A stretch of DNA of 64,000 nt from Ruegeria sp. PrR005 (GTDB lineage: Bacteria; Pseudomonadota; Alphaproteobacteria; Rhodobacterales; Rhodobacteraceae): NCBI RefSeq assembly GCF_010500245.1, contig NZ_JAAGOX010000011.1:62001-126000 (forward strand). The letters run 5' to 3'. Shown piece after piece: positions 1 through 7,367 of the stretch. Both the position numbers and the translations under genes were made by a program. The notes beneath the pieces are model-generated. The model searched no databases. It was given only the letters and a program-made list of their open reading frames with translations, and was not told the origin of the DNA. The stretch's first letter is position 1. Every line of letters starts with the position of its first letter.

Positions 1-1
1 C

Positions 2-199
2 GTCGCCCGAGCCCGCCAGAACGGAGACCAAGGCGTATTGGCATATGCACTCCATACGCTTGGCGCGGTACTGAATCAAACCGGGCAACACAAGGTATCC
101 CAAGTCTGCCTCAGCGAAGCTCTCGACATTGCCGAAAGTTGCAAGATGCGTCCGCTCGTCGAACAGATTTCCAAGGATGTGGCGGGTGGTAGTTCCTAA
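2..199 (+). CDS. C-terminal fragment of a TPR-repeat protein
   Basis: An open frame enters from the left edge (first full codon at base 2) and stops with TAA at 197-199, giving 65 residues. The reading ALHTLGAVLNQTGQ followed by CLSEALDIAE has the spacing of a tetratricopeptide repeat, as seen at the ends of TPR-bearing adenylate cyclases and regulators. The N-terminal domains lie outside the window, so the function cannot be assigned. The frame is inferred from TPR-like periodicity and the lack of stops. Confidence 0.6.
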   Translation, partial: VARARQNGDQGVLAYALHTLGAVLNQTGQHKVSQVCLSEALDIAESCKMRPLVEQISKDVAGGSS

Positions 200-444
200 G
201 CGTCCGGCCTGACGTTCTGCCGCGAGGGGATATAGGTGGGTATGAGTGCGCCATCCCGACGTATTGGACAGACCGTTGTCTATTCTTGGGACATATTCAG
301 AGCGGTAATCATTTCCGTCGTATCGCCAAGATCGCCAAATCAAAATTCTGTTTGGAAGGGTAGCCCCGGAGAAAGGGCAAGATGCGCCTCTGGGAAGACC
401 TCCGGGGCTAGTTGGTGGACAAAGTCCACGGGGAGGTAAAGGGG
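200..444. other. Intergenic stretch with two inverted repeats
   Basis: No convincing gene is seen. A perfect 10-bp inverted repeat (TAGCCCCGGA at 361-370, TCCGGGGCTA at 401-410) encloses 30 bases. It is followed by GTGGAC/GTCCAC at 415-420 and 424-429. These could fold at the 3' end of the leftward small ORF's transcript, but no clear T-run marks a terminator. A 67-codon plus-strand frame at 236-439 has no family features and is not called. Confidence 0.35.
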
Positions 445-546
445 TCAGTGGAACAGGTCGACACGGCTTTGCATCTTGGCGCACTGCTGAAATGCACGCA
501 CCAATGTGTCAAAAATACTGGCGGGTTTTGTCGATGAAATGGTCAT
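445..546 (-). CDS. Putative 33-residue small protein
   Basis: ATG at 544-546 is preceded on the minus strand by GGAGG with about six bases of spacing, a near-ideal ribosome site. The frame runs 33 codons to TGA at 445-447. The product starts MTISSTKPASIF, has a short amphipathic middle (DTLVRAFQQCAK), no signal peptide and no membrane segment. I do not recognise a family. The strong ribosome site is the only evidence for translation, and a chance ORF is possible. It lies downstream of, and in the same orientation as, the methyltransferase gene. Confidence 0.35.
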   Translation of the reverse strand: MTISSTKPASIFDTLVRAFQQCAKMQSRVDLFH

Positions 547-649
547 GGGAACCTCCACTGTATGGCCTCAGGCTAACGTGAGTCGTGGCAGGGATCTGTA
601 ATCTGCGTCACGCAACCTCTCGAACATTCATCAAAGGCTGTGCTTCGAC

Positions 650-1459
650 CTAAAGTCTACGGACGGCAGAAACAGCTATGGCTGGCATCGGAACATGGTA
701 TTCCCCGTCGACTAGGAAGTCCTGCAACTGAGTTTCCCAAGTGGCATAGATTTCCGCCAGAATATCTTCAGTCTGCTTGTCCAGAATAACCGCAGCCCTT
801 GCGGCGAAAACCCTGAAGTGTTTGGCGAATTGGCCTTTGGGCGCCTTGAAGACGAGCGGTAGCCGGACACTCGACACCTCGCGGAAGCCCGCCGGCTCGA
901 GGGCCTCTCGCATGGAGTCTTCGGAAGAAAGCGCGAAAGGAGGCGGGGAAGGTGGTACGACCGACATGTCTGCATGCCGCTGCATCGTGCCAAAGACGAT
1001 CCGGAAAAGCGGCGACTCCGGAGGACCGATCCAATGGCTCAGTGCAACTCGACCTCCAGGTTTCAGAACGCGTGCAATCTCGTTGAACATGGCCTCGGGG
1101 CTGCCGACATGCATGACCCCGAAGGAGCAAATCACGGCATCGTACGTGCCATCGCGTTTCGGGATCGCTTCAGCATCGCCCGTTTCAAAGCTCACGGATG
1201 GGAAAGCGCTCCGAGCTGCCTCGACCATCGCTGCGGAGACATCGATCCCGTCAGATTGGGCGCCAAGTGCACTTGCTGCGCCGGCAGCCCGCCCAGTGCC
1301 GCAGCAAAGGTCGAGAATGCGCTTACTAGGGGCCGTTTCGGCCATTGCTAGAAGCGTGGGAATTGCAGCCGTTGTCACCTGCCCCGTGTAGTCGTTGTAA
1401 GCAGCTGCGCGCGCGTCCCAGCCCGCTTTTTCGTCGAATTTGAAGGCCTCATAGGTCAT
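650..1459 (-). CDS. Class I SAM-dependent methyltransferase
   Basis: The 269-residue protein has the Methyltransf_11/25 fold signature. SAM motif I is ILDLCCGTG at residues 48-56, an acidic loop follows at GIDVSAAMVEAA, and ARVLKPGGRVALSHW is the post-motif strand typical of the UbiE-like family. Substrate specificity cannot be read. The start at 1457-1459 is chosen because GAGGAAAACC precedes it, whereas the frame open to 1564 has no good ribosome site. The gene is divergent from the GlxA-type regulator across about 125 bp, so that regulator may control it; this is inference from position only. Confidence 0.85.
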   Translation of the reverse strand: MTYEAFKFDEKAGWDARAAAYNDYTGQVTTAAIPTLLAMAETAPSKRILDLCCGTGRAAGAASALGAQSDGIDVSAAMVEAARSAFPSVSFETGDAEAIPKRDGTYDAVICSFGVMHVGSPEAMFNEIARVLKPGGRVALSHWIGPPESPLFRIVFGTMQRHADMSVVPPSPPPFALSSEDSMREALEPAGFREVSSVRLPLVFKAPKGQFAKHFRVFAARAAVILDKQTEDILAEIYATWETQLQDFLVDGEYHVPMPAIAVSAVRRL

Positions 1460-1585
1460 GGTTTTCCTCGCATAATTTTTTGGGTTACTCCAAACTGATG
1501 CAGGAAGATCGATCGCGTCAGGGTCGAACTGGCCACAAGAGGGCCAATTCGGCCACCGGTCCAACAGAGGAGGTCCCGTGAATTG

Positions 1586-2620
1586 ATGACCAGGGATTTC
1601 ACCGCTGATCCTTTGCGGATCGACGTTCTGGCTGCCGAGAGTTGCAGGGGCGCCATTCTCTACGGCCTCTACGACCTGCTGACTTCGGTGGGTTCGGCGT
1701 GGTCGTATCTGACCGAAGGCACGCCCACCCCGCCCATGACACGCGTGAGGATTGTTGCGCGCACGAAAGAGCCATTCCGCTGTATCAGCGGCGTACCGGT
1801 GATGCCCGATGCGACTCTAGAGGAGGCGAATGACGCCGAGATCATCTGTCTACCCAACTTCAGGATCGGCATGCTGACCCCTCCGAAGGAAGTTTTGGGT
1901 TCGGAAATAGCGTGGGTCGTCGAGCGCCACGCGGCCGGTGCCCGTCTTGCAACAGCTTGCTCTGGCTCGGCGCTTTTGGCGGACGCCGGGCTGCTCGACG
2001 GTGAAGAGGCAACGGCGCATTGGTCGATGGCAGAAGTCTTTGAGAAGCGGTACCCACAGGTGGCTTTTTGTCCGGACCGTACGTTGACCTTCGCAGGCGA
2101 AGGTGCCTCGATCGTCATGTCGGGCGGGATGGCGTCCTGGCAGGATCTCGCGCTCTACCTGATCGCGCGATACATCGGACCTGAACACGCTGCGAAATCT
2201 GCTCGTTTCTATTGCGTGGATCCAAAGCCCGACGGCCAGCGGCATTATGCAGCCCCCATGAGACGCTTGCAGAGTGAGGACGCCGTCATTCAGGAGTGCC
2301 AGGCTTGGCTTGCCAACGCCTACAGCGAAGGCGACGCAGTGGGGCGCATGATCTCCCGCTGTGGCCTTCCGCGGCGCACATTCGACCGACGCTTCCGCGC
2401 CGCGACCGGATATAGTCCAAAAGACTATGTGCAGTCGCTCCGGATCGAAGAGGCCAAGCAGTTTCTTGAGATGGACGTTAAGAACGTTGATGCGATTTCG
2501 GAAGCCGTCGGGTATTCGGACCCGCGTGCATTCCGCCGGTTATTCAAGAAGATGACGGGGCTTAGTCCAGCCGAGTACCGACGGCGCTTTTCCAGCAGGG
2601 GCTTCCTATCAGCTCGTTGA
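1586..2620 (+). CDS. GlxA-type transcriptional regulator (DJ-1/PfpI domain plus AraC HTH)
   Basis: The 344-residue protein has an N-terminal DJ-1/PfpI amidase-like domain (about residues 5-190) with a nucleophile-elbow cysteine in ATACSGSALLA. The C-terminal AraC-family double helix-turn-helix covers about 225-335, with the second HTH marked by ISEAVGYSDPRAFRRLFKK and ending in SPAEYRRRF. This layout is the GlxA/FtrA group of ligand-responsive activators. GAGGAGG at 1567-1573 serves ATG 1586; a TTG three bases earlier (1583) is closer to the ribosome site and is also possible. The ligand is unknown. The neighbouring divergent methyltransferase is the natural target candidate. Confidence 0.88.
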   Translation: MTRDFTADPLRIDVLAAESCRGAILYGLYDLLTSVGSAWSYLTEGTPTPPMTRVRIVARTKEPFRCISGVPVMPDATLEEANDAEIICLPNFRIGMLTPPKEVLGSEIAWVVERHAAGARLATACSGSALLADAGLLDGEEATAHWSMAEVFEKRYPQVAFCPDRTLTFAGEGASIVMSGGMASWQDLALYLIARYIGPEHAAKSARFYCVDPKPDGQRHYAAPMRRLQSEDAVIQECQAWLANAYSEGDAVGRMISRCGLPRRTFDRRFRAATGYSPKDYVQSLRIEEAKQFLEMDVKNVDAISEAVGYSDPRAFRRLFKKMTGLSPAEYRRRFSSRGFLSAR

Positions 2621-2881
2621 GGCTGATCTTTGCAGCTTTGGGCTTGGACTCCGAACTGCCGATAGGTTCCGGCGGACCCGAACGCCCGGTCTTCGCGCAA
2701 TTAGAAACATACCCCGTTTGGAATGCTGGTCTCAAATTGCCGACCGCTGCCTGCGATTGCAGACATACGCATACCGGTGCGGTTTTTCTGTTTTGGTGTT
2801 GATGTGGCGTTGATGTAAACGCAGGAAGGTCGACGGTATGGGAATACCATCGACTTATATATTTGATAATGCGATATAATT
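2621..2881. other. Intergenic region before the tRNA fragment
   Basis: No gene is supported here. The right half becomes AT-rich. It contains an imperfect hairpin (2831-2839 with 2844-2852, GGGA-type loop) and two GTTGATGT copies near 2795-2812. The stretch before 2882 (TTATATATTTGATAATGCGATATAATTT) could hold promoter-like boxes, but none can be assigned. Confidence 0.3.
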
Positions 2882-2931
2882 TGGTTGCGGGAGTAGGATT
2901 TGAACCTACGACCTTCAGGTTATGAGCCTGA
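2882..2931 (-). pseudogene. 3' fragment of a tRNA-Met (CAU) gene, probable integration scar
   Basis: Read on the minus strand, the sequence gives the 3' part of an initiator-like tRNA-Met. The anticodon stem-loop is TCAGG-CTCATAA-CCTGA with the CAU anticodon at 2922-2924. The TpsiC arm is GTAGG-TTCAAAT-CCTAC, then TCCCGCAACCA ending at 2882. The expected acceptor and D-arm half is missing: upstream bases (GCGCGCAGAGTTCGATCGCGGC) do not fold to it. Such 3' halves arise at the distal att site of elements that integrate into tRNA 3' ends. The fragment itself is seen directly; its origin by integration is inference. Confidence 0.8.
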
Positions 2932-3007
2932 AGCCGCGATCGAACTCTGCGCGCGGCCCCAAGGAGGTCAGGACATCCGTGATCAGCCTTAGACCCCGCG
3001 CTTTGCC

Positions 3008-4420
3008 TTACTTGGGGATTGACCACATAGCTGTCATCTTCGGCGTGCTGAGCCAGTCAAGAAACTGCGACAGGCTGTCGACCTGGTCATCGTGTTTGCC
3101 ATTCGGGAAGAGGGTGATCTCGCGCTGGAATTCGGCGAGCCATGGAGCATTCTCGGGGATGGCAATGCGTCCGCCCTCGATCATGGGGGAAACCCCGAGG
3201 AGCCGCGTGGCCTTGTCGCCTTGAGGCGTTCGCCCGATGATATTCAGCCGGGAATTACGCTTGAGATCCTGGATCAGCTGAATGCCGGAGCCCGCGGCCT
3301 CGATCAACACGGTCCCCGCACCGTGACGATGCGCCTCTTGCTCGATCCGACGTCGCAGCTCCGGGAATTCCAGCCGCACCCGATGCACATCGAGCAGCCA
3401 GGCATGCCCGTTTCGAACGAGCCAGGTGGTACAGACCGAGAAATCGTTAGCCTCGTCCGCCTTGGAGGCGGTATCCCAACTCTGAACAATCCTGTCCCCG
3501 GGCCCCCGAGACGGCGCTTGAACATACTGTTTGAACCAGGCCCACTTGACGATACCGCCTCCAAGGGGCGCCGGGCGTTGCTGGTATTGCGCCGCAAATA
3601 CATAGGACCCCAATTCGGCGCGGCGACGGTCCAGCAGGTCCTGCGGCAGGCGATCCGGGTAGAGCAAGTCGCCAGGTCGGAACGAGATCATCCCCCGCCG
3701 TCCCAGATCAATCTGCATCGGCTCTTCGGCAATCGCCGGGAGGTCAAGATGATCCCAGCCCCCCTGCGCGAGCAACATGCCCGCCAGGTCGTCCTCGTGA
3801 ACCCGCTGCTGAATCAATACGATCGGCCCGGATCGGGGATCGTTGAGCCGGCTCAGAAGGGTGGAGCGATACCAGCTCTGAACGGCCTTTCGCTTGACCT
3901 CGGAGCTTGCGTCCTCCGGCTTGTGCGGATCGTCCAGCAGGATGATGTCGCCCCCCCGACCCGTGAGCGTACCGCCGGTCGACGTTGAGAACCGTCCGCC
4001 CCCTTTCGTCGTCCCGAAATCACCGCGCGCGCCCCTTCCACGTGCGATCCGGGTGCCCGGAAAGCAGGCCTTGTACCAGCTGGATTCGGTCACACGAAGA
4101 CAATCAAGGGCCAGCTTTTCGGAGAGCCCTTCGCCATAGGAGACAGCCAGGATACGCAGCTTCGGGTTTATGCCAAGCATCCAGGCTGGGAAGGCCACCG
4201 AGGCCGAAATCGACTTCAGCGATCTCGGCGGCATCGTAATGATCAGCCGGGTGATCTCTCCCCTCGCAACCAGCTCAAGCTTGTGGGCGATCGCATCGAT
4301 ATGCCAATTGTGCAGATAGCGGCTCCCCGGATCGACCTCGGCGAAGACCCGCTCGATGAAACTCGACAGGTCGGTTCTCAGTCGCGCGTTCAGCACATTT
4401 ATCAGATCTGTCTCATCCAT
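3008..4420 (-). CDS. Phage terminase large subunit (TerL)
   Basis: The 470-residue protein is a full-length large terminase. The N-terminal ATPase has a Walker A-like MPPRSLKS (residues 63-70) and Walker B DIILLDDP (158-165). The C-terminal RNase H-like nuclease has SWDTASKADEANDFSV and a late DDQVDSLSQF carboxylate cluster. In tailed phages this enzyme cuts concatemeric DNA and pumps it into capsids. The start at ATG 4418-4420 overlaps the DUF5681 stop by eight bases (ATGGATGA), implying coupled translation. No portal, protease or capsid gene follows: the gene ends at 3008, next to the tRNA fragment. Confidence 0.92.
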   Translation of the reverse strand: MDETDLINVLNARLRTDLSSFIERVFAEVDPGSRYLHNWHIDAIAHKLELVARGEITRLIITMPPRSLKSISASVAFPAWMLGINPKLRILAVSYGEGLSEKLALDCLRVTESSWYKACFPGTRIARGRGARGDFGTTKGGGRFSTSTGGTLTGRGGDIILLDDPHKPEDASSEVKRKAVQSWYRSTLLSRLNDPRSGPIVLIQQRVHEDDLAGMLLAQGGWDHLDLPAIAEEPMQIDLGRRGMISFRPGDLLYPDRLPQDLLDRRRAELGSYVFAAQYQQRPAPLGGGIVKWAWFKQYVQAPSRGPGDRIVQSWDTASKADEANDFSVCTTWLVRNGHAWLLDVHRVRLEFPELRRRIEQEAHRHGAGTVLIEAAGSGIQLIQDLKRNSRLNIIGRTPQGDKATRLLGVSPMIEGGRIAIPENAPWLAEFQREITLFPNGKHDDQVDSLSQFLDWLSTPKMTAMWSIPK

Positions 4421-4838
4421 TCTCGGGCGCCTCCTCATCCTTATCCGGCTGCTCTTTTGCATTGGCTTGTGCCAGCACTTCTTCTTCGAAACGCAGGAGG
4501 ATCGCTGCTTCGCTCTGGCTCAGGTTCCGCCCTGCGGACTGTGCGTCCTTCTCTTCCGATCGTGTCTGCGCAAGGGCAAGGAATTGTTCCAAAGCGCGAG
4601 TATGCCCGTTGAGTGCCTTTTCTCGCAGCCTTTGCAATGCGGCTGCCCGGCTGGTGACCTTCCTTGTCTTGCCGTTTTCCGTGACCGTCACCCTCTTGCC
4701 CAGGACCTCGTCCAGGTCCGTGTTGAAATTCTGGCTCCCCTTTTTCCGGCCCCCGGGATTGCCCGATTGACCCTTCTGGAACCGGCTGTGTTTGGGAGGC
4801 CGGCCATATCCGATCTCATAATCGTCGCCGCCGCTCAT
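4413..4838 (-). CDS. DUF5681 protein, possible small terminase partner
   Basis: The 141-residue basic protein opens with GYGRPPKHSRFQKGQSG and NPGGRKKGSQNF, the hallmark N-terminus of DUF5681. The rest is helical and charged (SRAAALQRLREKALNGHTRALEQFL) with an acidic tail. DUF5681 genes commonly sit just before terminase large subunits, so a DNA-recognition (TerS-like) role is plausible but not shown. It overlaps the methylase stop by ATGA (4835-4838) and the terminase start by eight bases, so all three are one translational unit. Confidence 0.82.
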   Translation of the reverse strand: MSGGDDYEIGYGRPPKHSRFQKGQSGNPGGRKKGSQNFNTDLDEVLGKRVTVTENGKTRKVTSRAAALQRLREKALNGHTRALEQFLALAQTRSEEKDAQSAGRNLSQSEAAILLRFEEEVLAQANAKEQPDKDEEAPENG

Positions 4839-6148
4839 TGACCTGTCTCCTTGCTCACTGCCGTTTCCAGCGATGCCAAGGTTTGCCCATCCAGGGCCCG
4901 GACCGGCTCCTGGCCGGTTGCTTCCCGCCAGCGCCGCAGGACGACGTCAACGTAGAGCGGGTCAATCTCCATGCCGTAAGCAACTCTTCTGGCTATCTCT
5001 GCTGCAATCAGCGTCGCGCCAGCTCCCAGAAACGGATCCAGCACGGTCTCGCCCGGCTTTGTGACATCTAGGATCGCGTCTTGTATCATCGCCACGGGCT
5101 TTGCCGTCGGGTGCGCCCGAAGCTCTTCCATGCGCCCCGGCCGGAACGTGTTTACCCCCGCGTAGGTCCAGACATTTGACCGGTTGCGACCGCACTTGCC
5201 GAGCTGAATATTGTTGCGATGGCCACGTTCACTCTTGCCGAACACGCAGATCAACTCATGCTGGGAGCGATAGAGGCCGCCCATGCCTGCGTTCGTTTTG
5301 CACCAGACGCATAGGTTGATCCACTTGGCGAACACCCCCGTGCAGGCCGCGTGCAACTCCGGAAGGTGCCGCCAGTCGATACACCAGTAGGAGGTTGCAT
5401 TGTCCTGGCTGTACCTGGCGCTGAGGGTCGCGGCTTGCCGAAGGAACGAAACGAACTCCACGGAAGTCATTTCGCCGGAGGCCTCCACAAACTCCCGGTG
5501 TTGAACCTGGCCATTGCCGCAAACGTGACCGTTGATCGGAACGTTATAGGGTGGGTCCGCAAAGACCATATGCGCCAGGTCGTCCCCCATGAGGGTTGCG
5601 TAGTCATCCGCGTTGCGGGCGTTTCCACAGAGCACGCGATGCTTTCCGAGCAGCCAGAGATCCCCGGCTCGAGCCACTTGCGGAAGATCCGGATCAGGGA
5701 GCGGCGCGGTTTCCGGCTCGAGCCCCTCCTGCCCGCCCGCCGATCCAATCATGATATCGATCTCTCCTACCTCGAACCCGGTCACCTCGAGATCGAAATC
5801 AAGCTCCATGCTGCTGAGGTCCGCCAGTTCCGATGCCAGGATCTCCATGTTCCAGCCGGCCTTCTCGGCAATCCGGTTGTCAGCGATCCGCAATGCTCTC
5901 TTCTGCGCGTCGCTGAGATGCGTGATCCGGATTGCCGGAACCTCCTTCAACCCAAGAACTTGCGCGGCGGCCAGACGGCCGTGCCCTGCAATCAGAACAT
6001 TGGCCTCGTCGATCAGAACAGGATTGCTGAAGCCAAACTGCTCAATGCTCGCGGCTATCTGCCGGATCTGTTTCCGGTCATGCGTTCGCGCGTTTCGGGG
6101 CGACGGAACGAGATCGCCGGTGGCGATCACTTCGTATGTGGCGGTCAT
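4835..6148 (-). CDS. ParB-domain adenine-specific DNA methyltransferase
   Basis: The 437-residue fusion has an N-terminal ParB/sulfiredoxin-like nuclease fold (residues 5-75, with IAGHGRLAAAQVLG) and a C-terminal amino-methyltransferase. The latter has catalytic motif IV DPPYN at 198-202 and SAM motif I DPFLGAGAT near the C-terminus. The order IV then I is that of beta-class MTases. It probably methylates the N6 of adenine in a short motif. No restriction gene is adjacent, so it is an orphan methylase, as in many phages and in CcrM. The start at 6146-6148 has GGAG nine bases upstream; the frame is open to 6367 but lacks a good start there. It is first in the coupled operon with DUF5681 and TerL. 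Confidence 0.9.
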   Translation of the reverse strand: MTATYEVIATGDLVPSPRNARTHDRKQIRQIAASIEQFGFSNPVLIDEANVLIAGHGRLAAAQVLGLKEVPAIRITHLSDAQKRALRIADNRIAEKAGWNMEILASELADLSSMELDFDLEVTGFEVGEIDIMIGSAGGQEGLEPETAPLPDPDLPQVARAGDLWLLGKHRVLCGNARNADDYATLMGDDLAHMVFADPPYNVPINGHVCGNGQVQHREFVEASGEMTSVEFVSFLRQAATLSARYSQDNATSYWCIDWRHLPELHAACTGVFAKWINLCVWCKTNAGMGGLYRSQHELICVFGKSERGHRNNIQLGKCGRNRSNVWTYAGVNTFRPGRMEELRAHPTAKPVAMIQDAILDVTKPGETVLDPFLGAGATLIAAEIARRVAYGMEIDPLYVDVVLRRWREATGQEPVRALDGQTLASLETAVSKETGQ

Positions 6149-6496
6149 TGCCCACTCCATGTCTGGACGTTCCGCGGCCAACCCGCTGTGGGTCAGTCGA
6201 AAGGGGCACGCAGCCCGACAGTCGCGGAACGAAAGTGTTGAAGATTGAACCGGCAGTCCATTCCAAGACATGCCGCTGCCCTTTCCAGAGCGCACCGCCA
6301 CAAGCACATCCGTCTCGTGGACTTTCGCCAGAACTAGGCTCGGTTTCCTCCGAACGATCCGGGACACTGGCAGCCGTCGGATCGAAGACCCTTTTGAAAA
6401 GCTACATTAAGTCGAGGGCAATCTCAAGGTGGGGCACACAATGTGAGCCGATTTTTTTGCCAAGAAATCAAAATTTATGCCACATTATTAGTGCGT

Positions 6497-6513
6497 TATC
6501 GCAAATAGCGATA
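6497..6513. promoter_or_regulatory. Palindromic operator copy 1
   Basis: TATCGCAAATAGCGATA is a perfect 6-5-6 inverted repeat (TATCGC and GCGATA around AAATA). An identical copy lies 53 bp downstream. Exact duplication of a 17-bp palindrome between divergent operons of a mobile element is the normal appearance of a repressor operator pair. The cognate repressor is not encoded nearby. Confidence 0.6.
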
Positions 6514-6549
6514 GTTGAGACCGGATTCTCCCTCCGCCTTCACGAAAAC

Positions 6550-6566
6550 TATCGCAAATAGCGATA
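6550..6566. promoter_or_regulatory. Palindromic operator copy 2
   Basis: The second identical copy of TATCGCAAATAGCGATA has the same orientation as copy 1. The centre-to-centre distance of 53 bp is close to five helical turns, which would place two bound dimers on the same DNA face. Confidence 0.6.
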
Positions 6567-6723
6567 TTAGATACCTGAAATCTGCCTCCAGAGAATCGCC
6601 AACCCTGAAAGGACTGGACTGACACCGCAAACCACGCATCACTGGACCCAGGCCCGACGCATTCGGGCTCTCCTCGGTACCGGGGCTGGCCTGTCGCCTC
6701 CCCCTAAGCTCGAGGAACCAGAC

Positions 6724-6951
6724 ATGTCGAAAACCAAACAGACAAAGATCGACAAGGTAACGGCGATGTTGCGACGGCCGGCCGGAGCCACGCTGGAGGC
6801 GCTCTGCAAGGCCACCGGGTGGCAACCCCATTCGGCAAGGGCGGCTCTCAGTACCTTGCGCAAGAAGGGGGCAGAGATTGAGCGGCGCCCATCGGAAAAC
6901 AGGGGCTGCCCTTCGACCTACCATCTTGTTTCGGGTCCGGAGGCGAACTGA
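6724..6951 (+). CDS. DUF3489 protein
   Basis: The 75-residue protein matches DUF3489: TKIDKVTAMLRRPAGATLEAL, then GWQPHSARAALSTLRKKG and a final basic stretch before YHLV. The pattern is a winged-helix-like small DNA-binding domain (inferred). GAGGAACC precedes the ATG. Its TGA overlaps the next ATG (TGATG at 6949-6953), so translation is coupled to DUF2924. The trio DUF3489-DUF2924-recombinase recurs in alphaproteobacterial islands, which suggests an accessory or control role for the recombinase. Confidence 0.88.
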   Translation: MSKTKQTKIDKVTAMLRRPAGATLEALCKATGWQPHSARAALSTLRKKGAEIERRPSENRGCPSTYHLVSGPEAN

Positions 6952-7367
6952 TGTCAAAGTGGGTCGAGATCGCCAACCTCGAAGCCATGGGCCGCTCCCA
7001 GCTACTTGATCTTTGGCAGGAGATTTTTGAAGAGCCGGCCCCCAAGATGCTGAGCCAGCCCTTCCTGCGCCGCTTTCTGGCCTTTGAACTGCAGTCCCGC
7101 CGTCAGGGTGGGCTGTCGCAGCGTGTGCGTAGTGCCCTCGATAAGGGCCGACCCCAAAAACCGACCCCGACAAGCCCGGCGATGAAACCAGGCGGGCGCC
7201 TGCTCCGGGAATGGAACGGTGTGACCCATGTGGTCGATGTCTCAGATTCCGGGTTCAGCTGGAACGGGCGGAGCTGGCGGTCGCTCTCGGCCATTGCCCG
7301 GGAAATCACCGGGGCACACTGGTCAGGACCGCGCTTCTTTGGCCTCGGCGGAAAGGCCGCGAAATGA
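6951..7367 (+). CDS. DUF2924 protein
   Basis: The 138-residue protein has DUF2924 features: an N-terminal helix pair with LLDLWQEIFEEPAP and FLRRFLAFELQSRRQGG, then a C-terminal LLREWNGVTHVVDV / SFNGRSWRSLSAIAREITG-like segment resembling a small SH3-like or RAMA-like DNA-interaction module. GTRWSGPRFFGL-type endings are typical; here it reads HWSGPRFFGL. It overlaps DUF3489 by one base and the recombinase start by ATGA (7364-7367), so it is the middle cistron of a coupled three-gene unit. Its molecular function is unknown. Confidence 0.88.
   Translation: MSKWVEIANLEAMGRSQLLDLWQEIFEEPAPKMLSQPFLRRFLAFELQSRRQGGLSQRVRSALDKGRPQKPTPTSPAMKPGGRLLREWNGVTHVVDVSDSGFSWNGRSWRSLSAIAREITGAHWSGPRFFGLGGKAAK

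Larger units (their letters stand above)
6149..6723. promoter_or_regulatory. Divergent control region between the methylase and DUF3489 operons
   Basis: This stretch of about 575 bp between two divergent operons has no supported gene. The section at 6420-6500 is AT-rich against a GC-rich background and contains a TTTTTTT run. Two identical palindromes lie at 6497-6513 and 6550-6566 (listed separately). The distance from the palindromes to the methylase start (about 350 bp) and to the DUF3489 start (about 160 bp) suggests long leaders or an undetected small gene. No promoter boxes can be assigned with confidence. Confidence 0.5.

Noticed and set aside
236-439. 67-residue plus-strand ORF
   Set aside because: No ribosome site, no family features, and it overlaps the inverted-repeat region.
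2562-3026. 154-residue minus-strand ORF across the tRNA fragment
   Set aside because: It is the usual spurious frame of a tRNA 3' half (LQAHNLKVVGSNPTPATK) and has no ribosome site.
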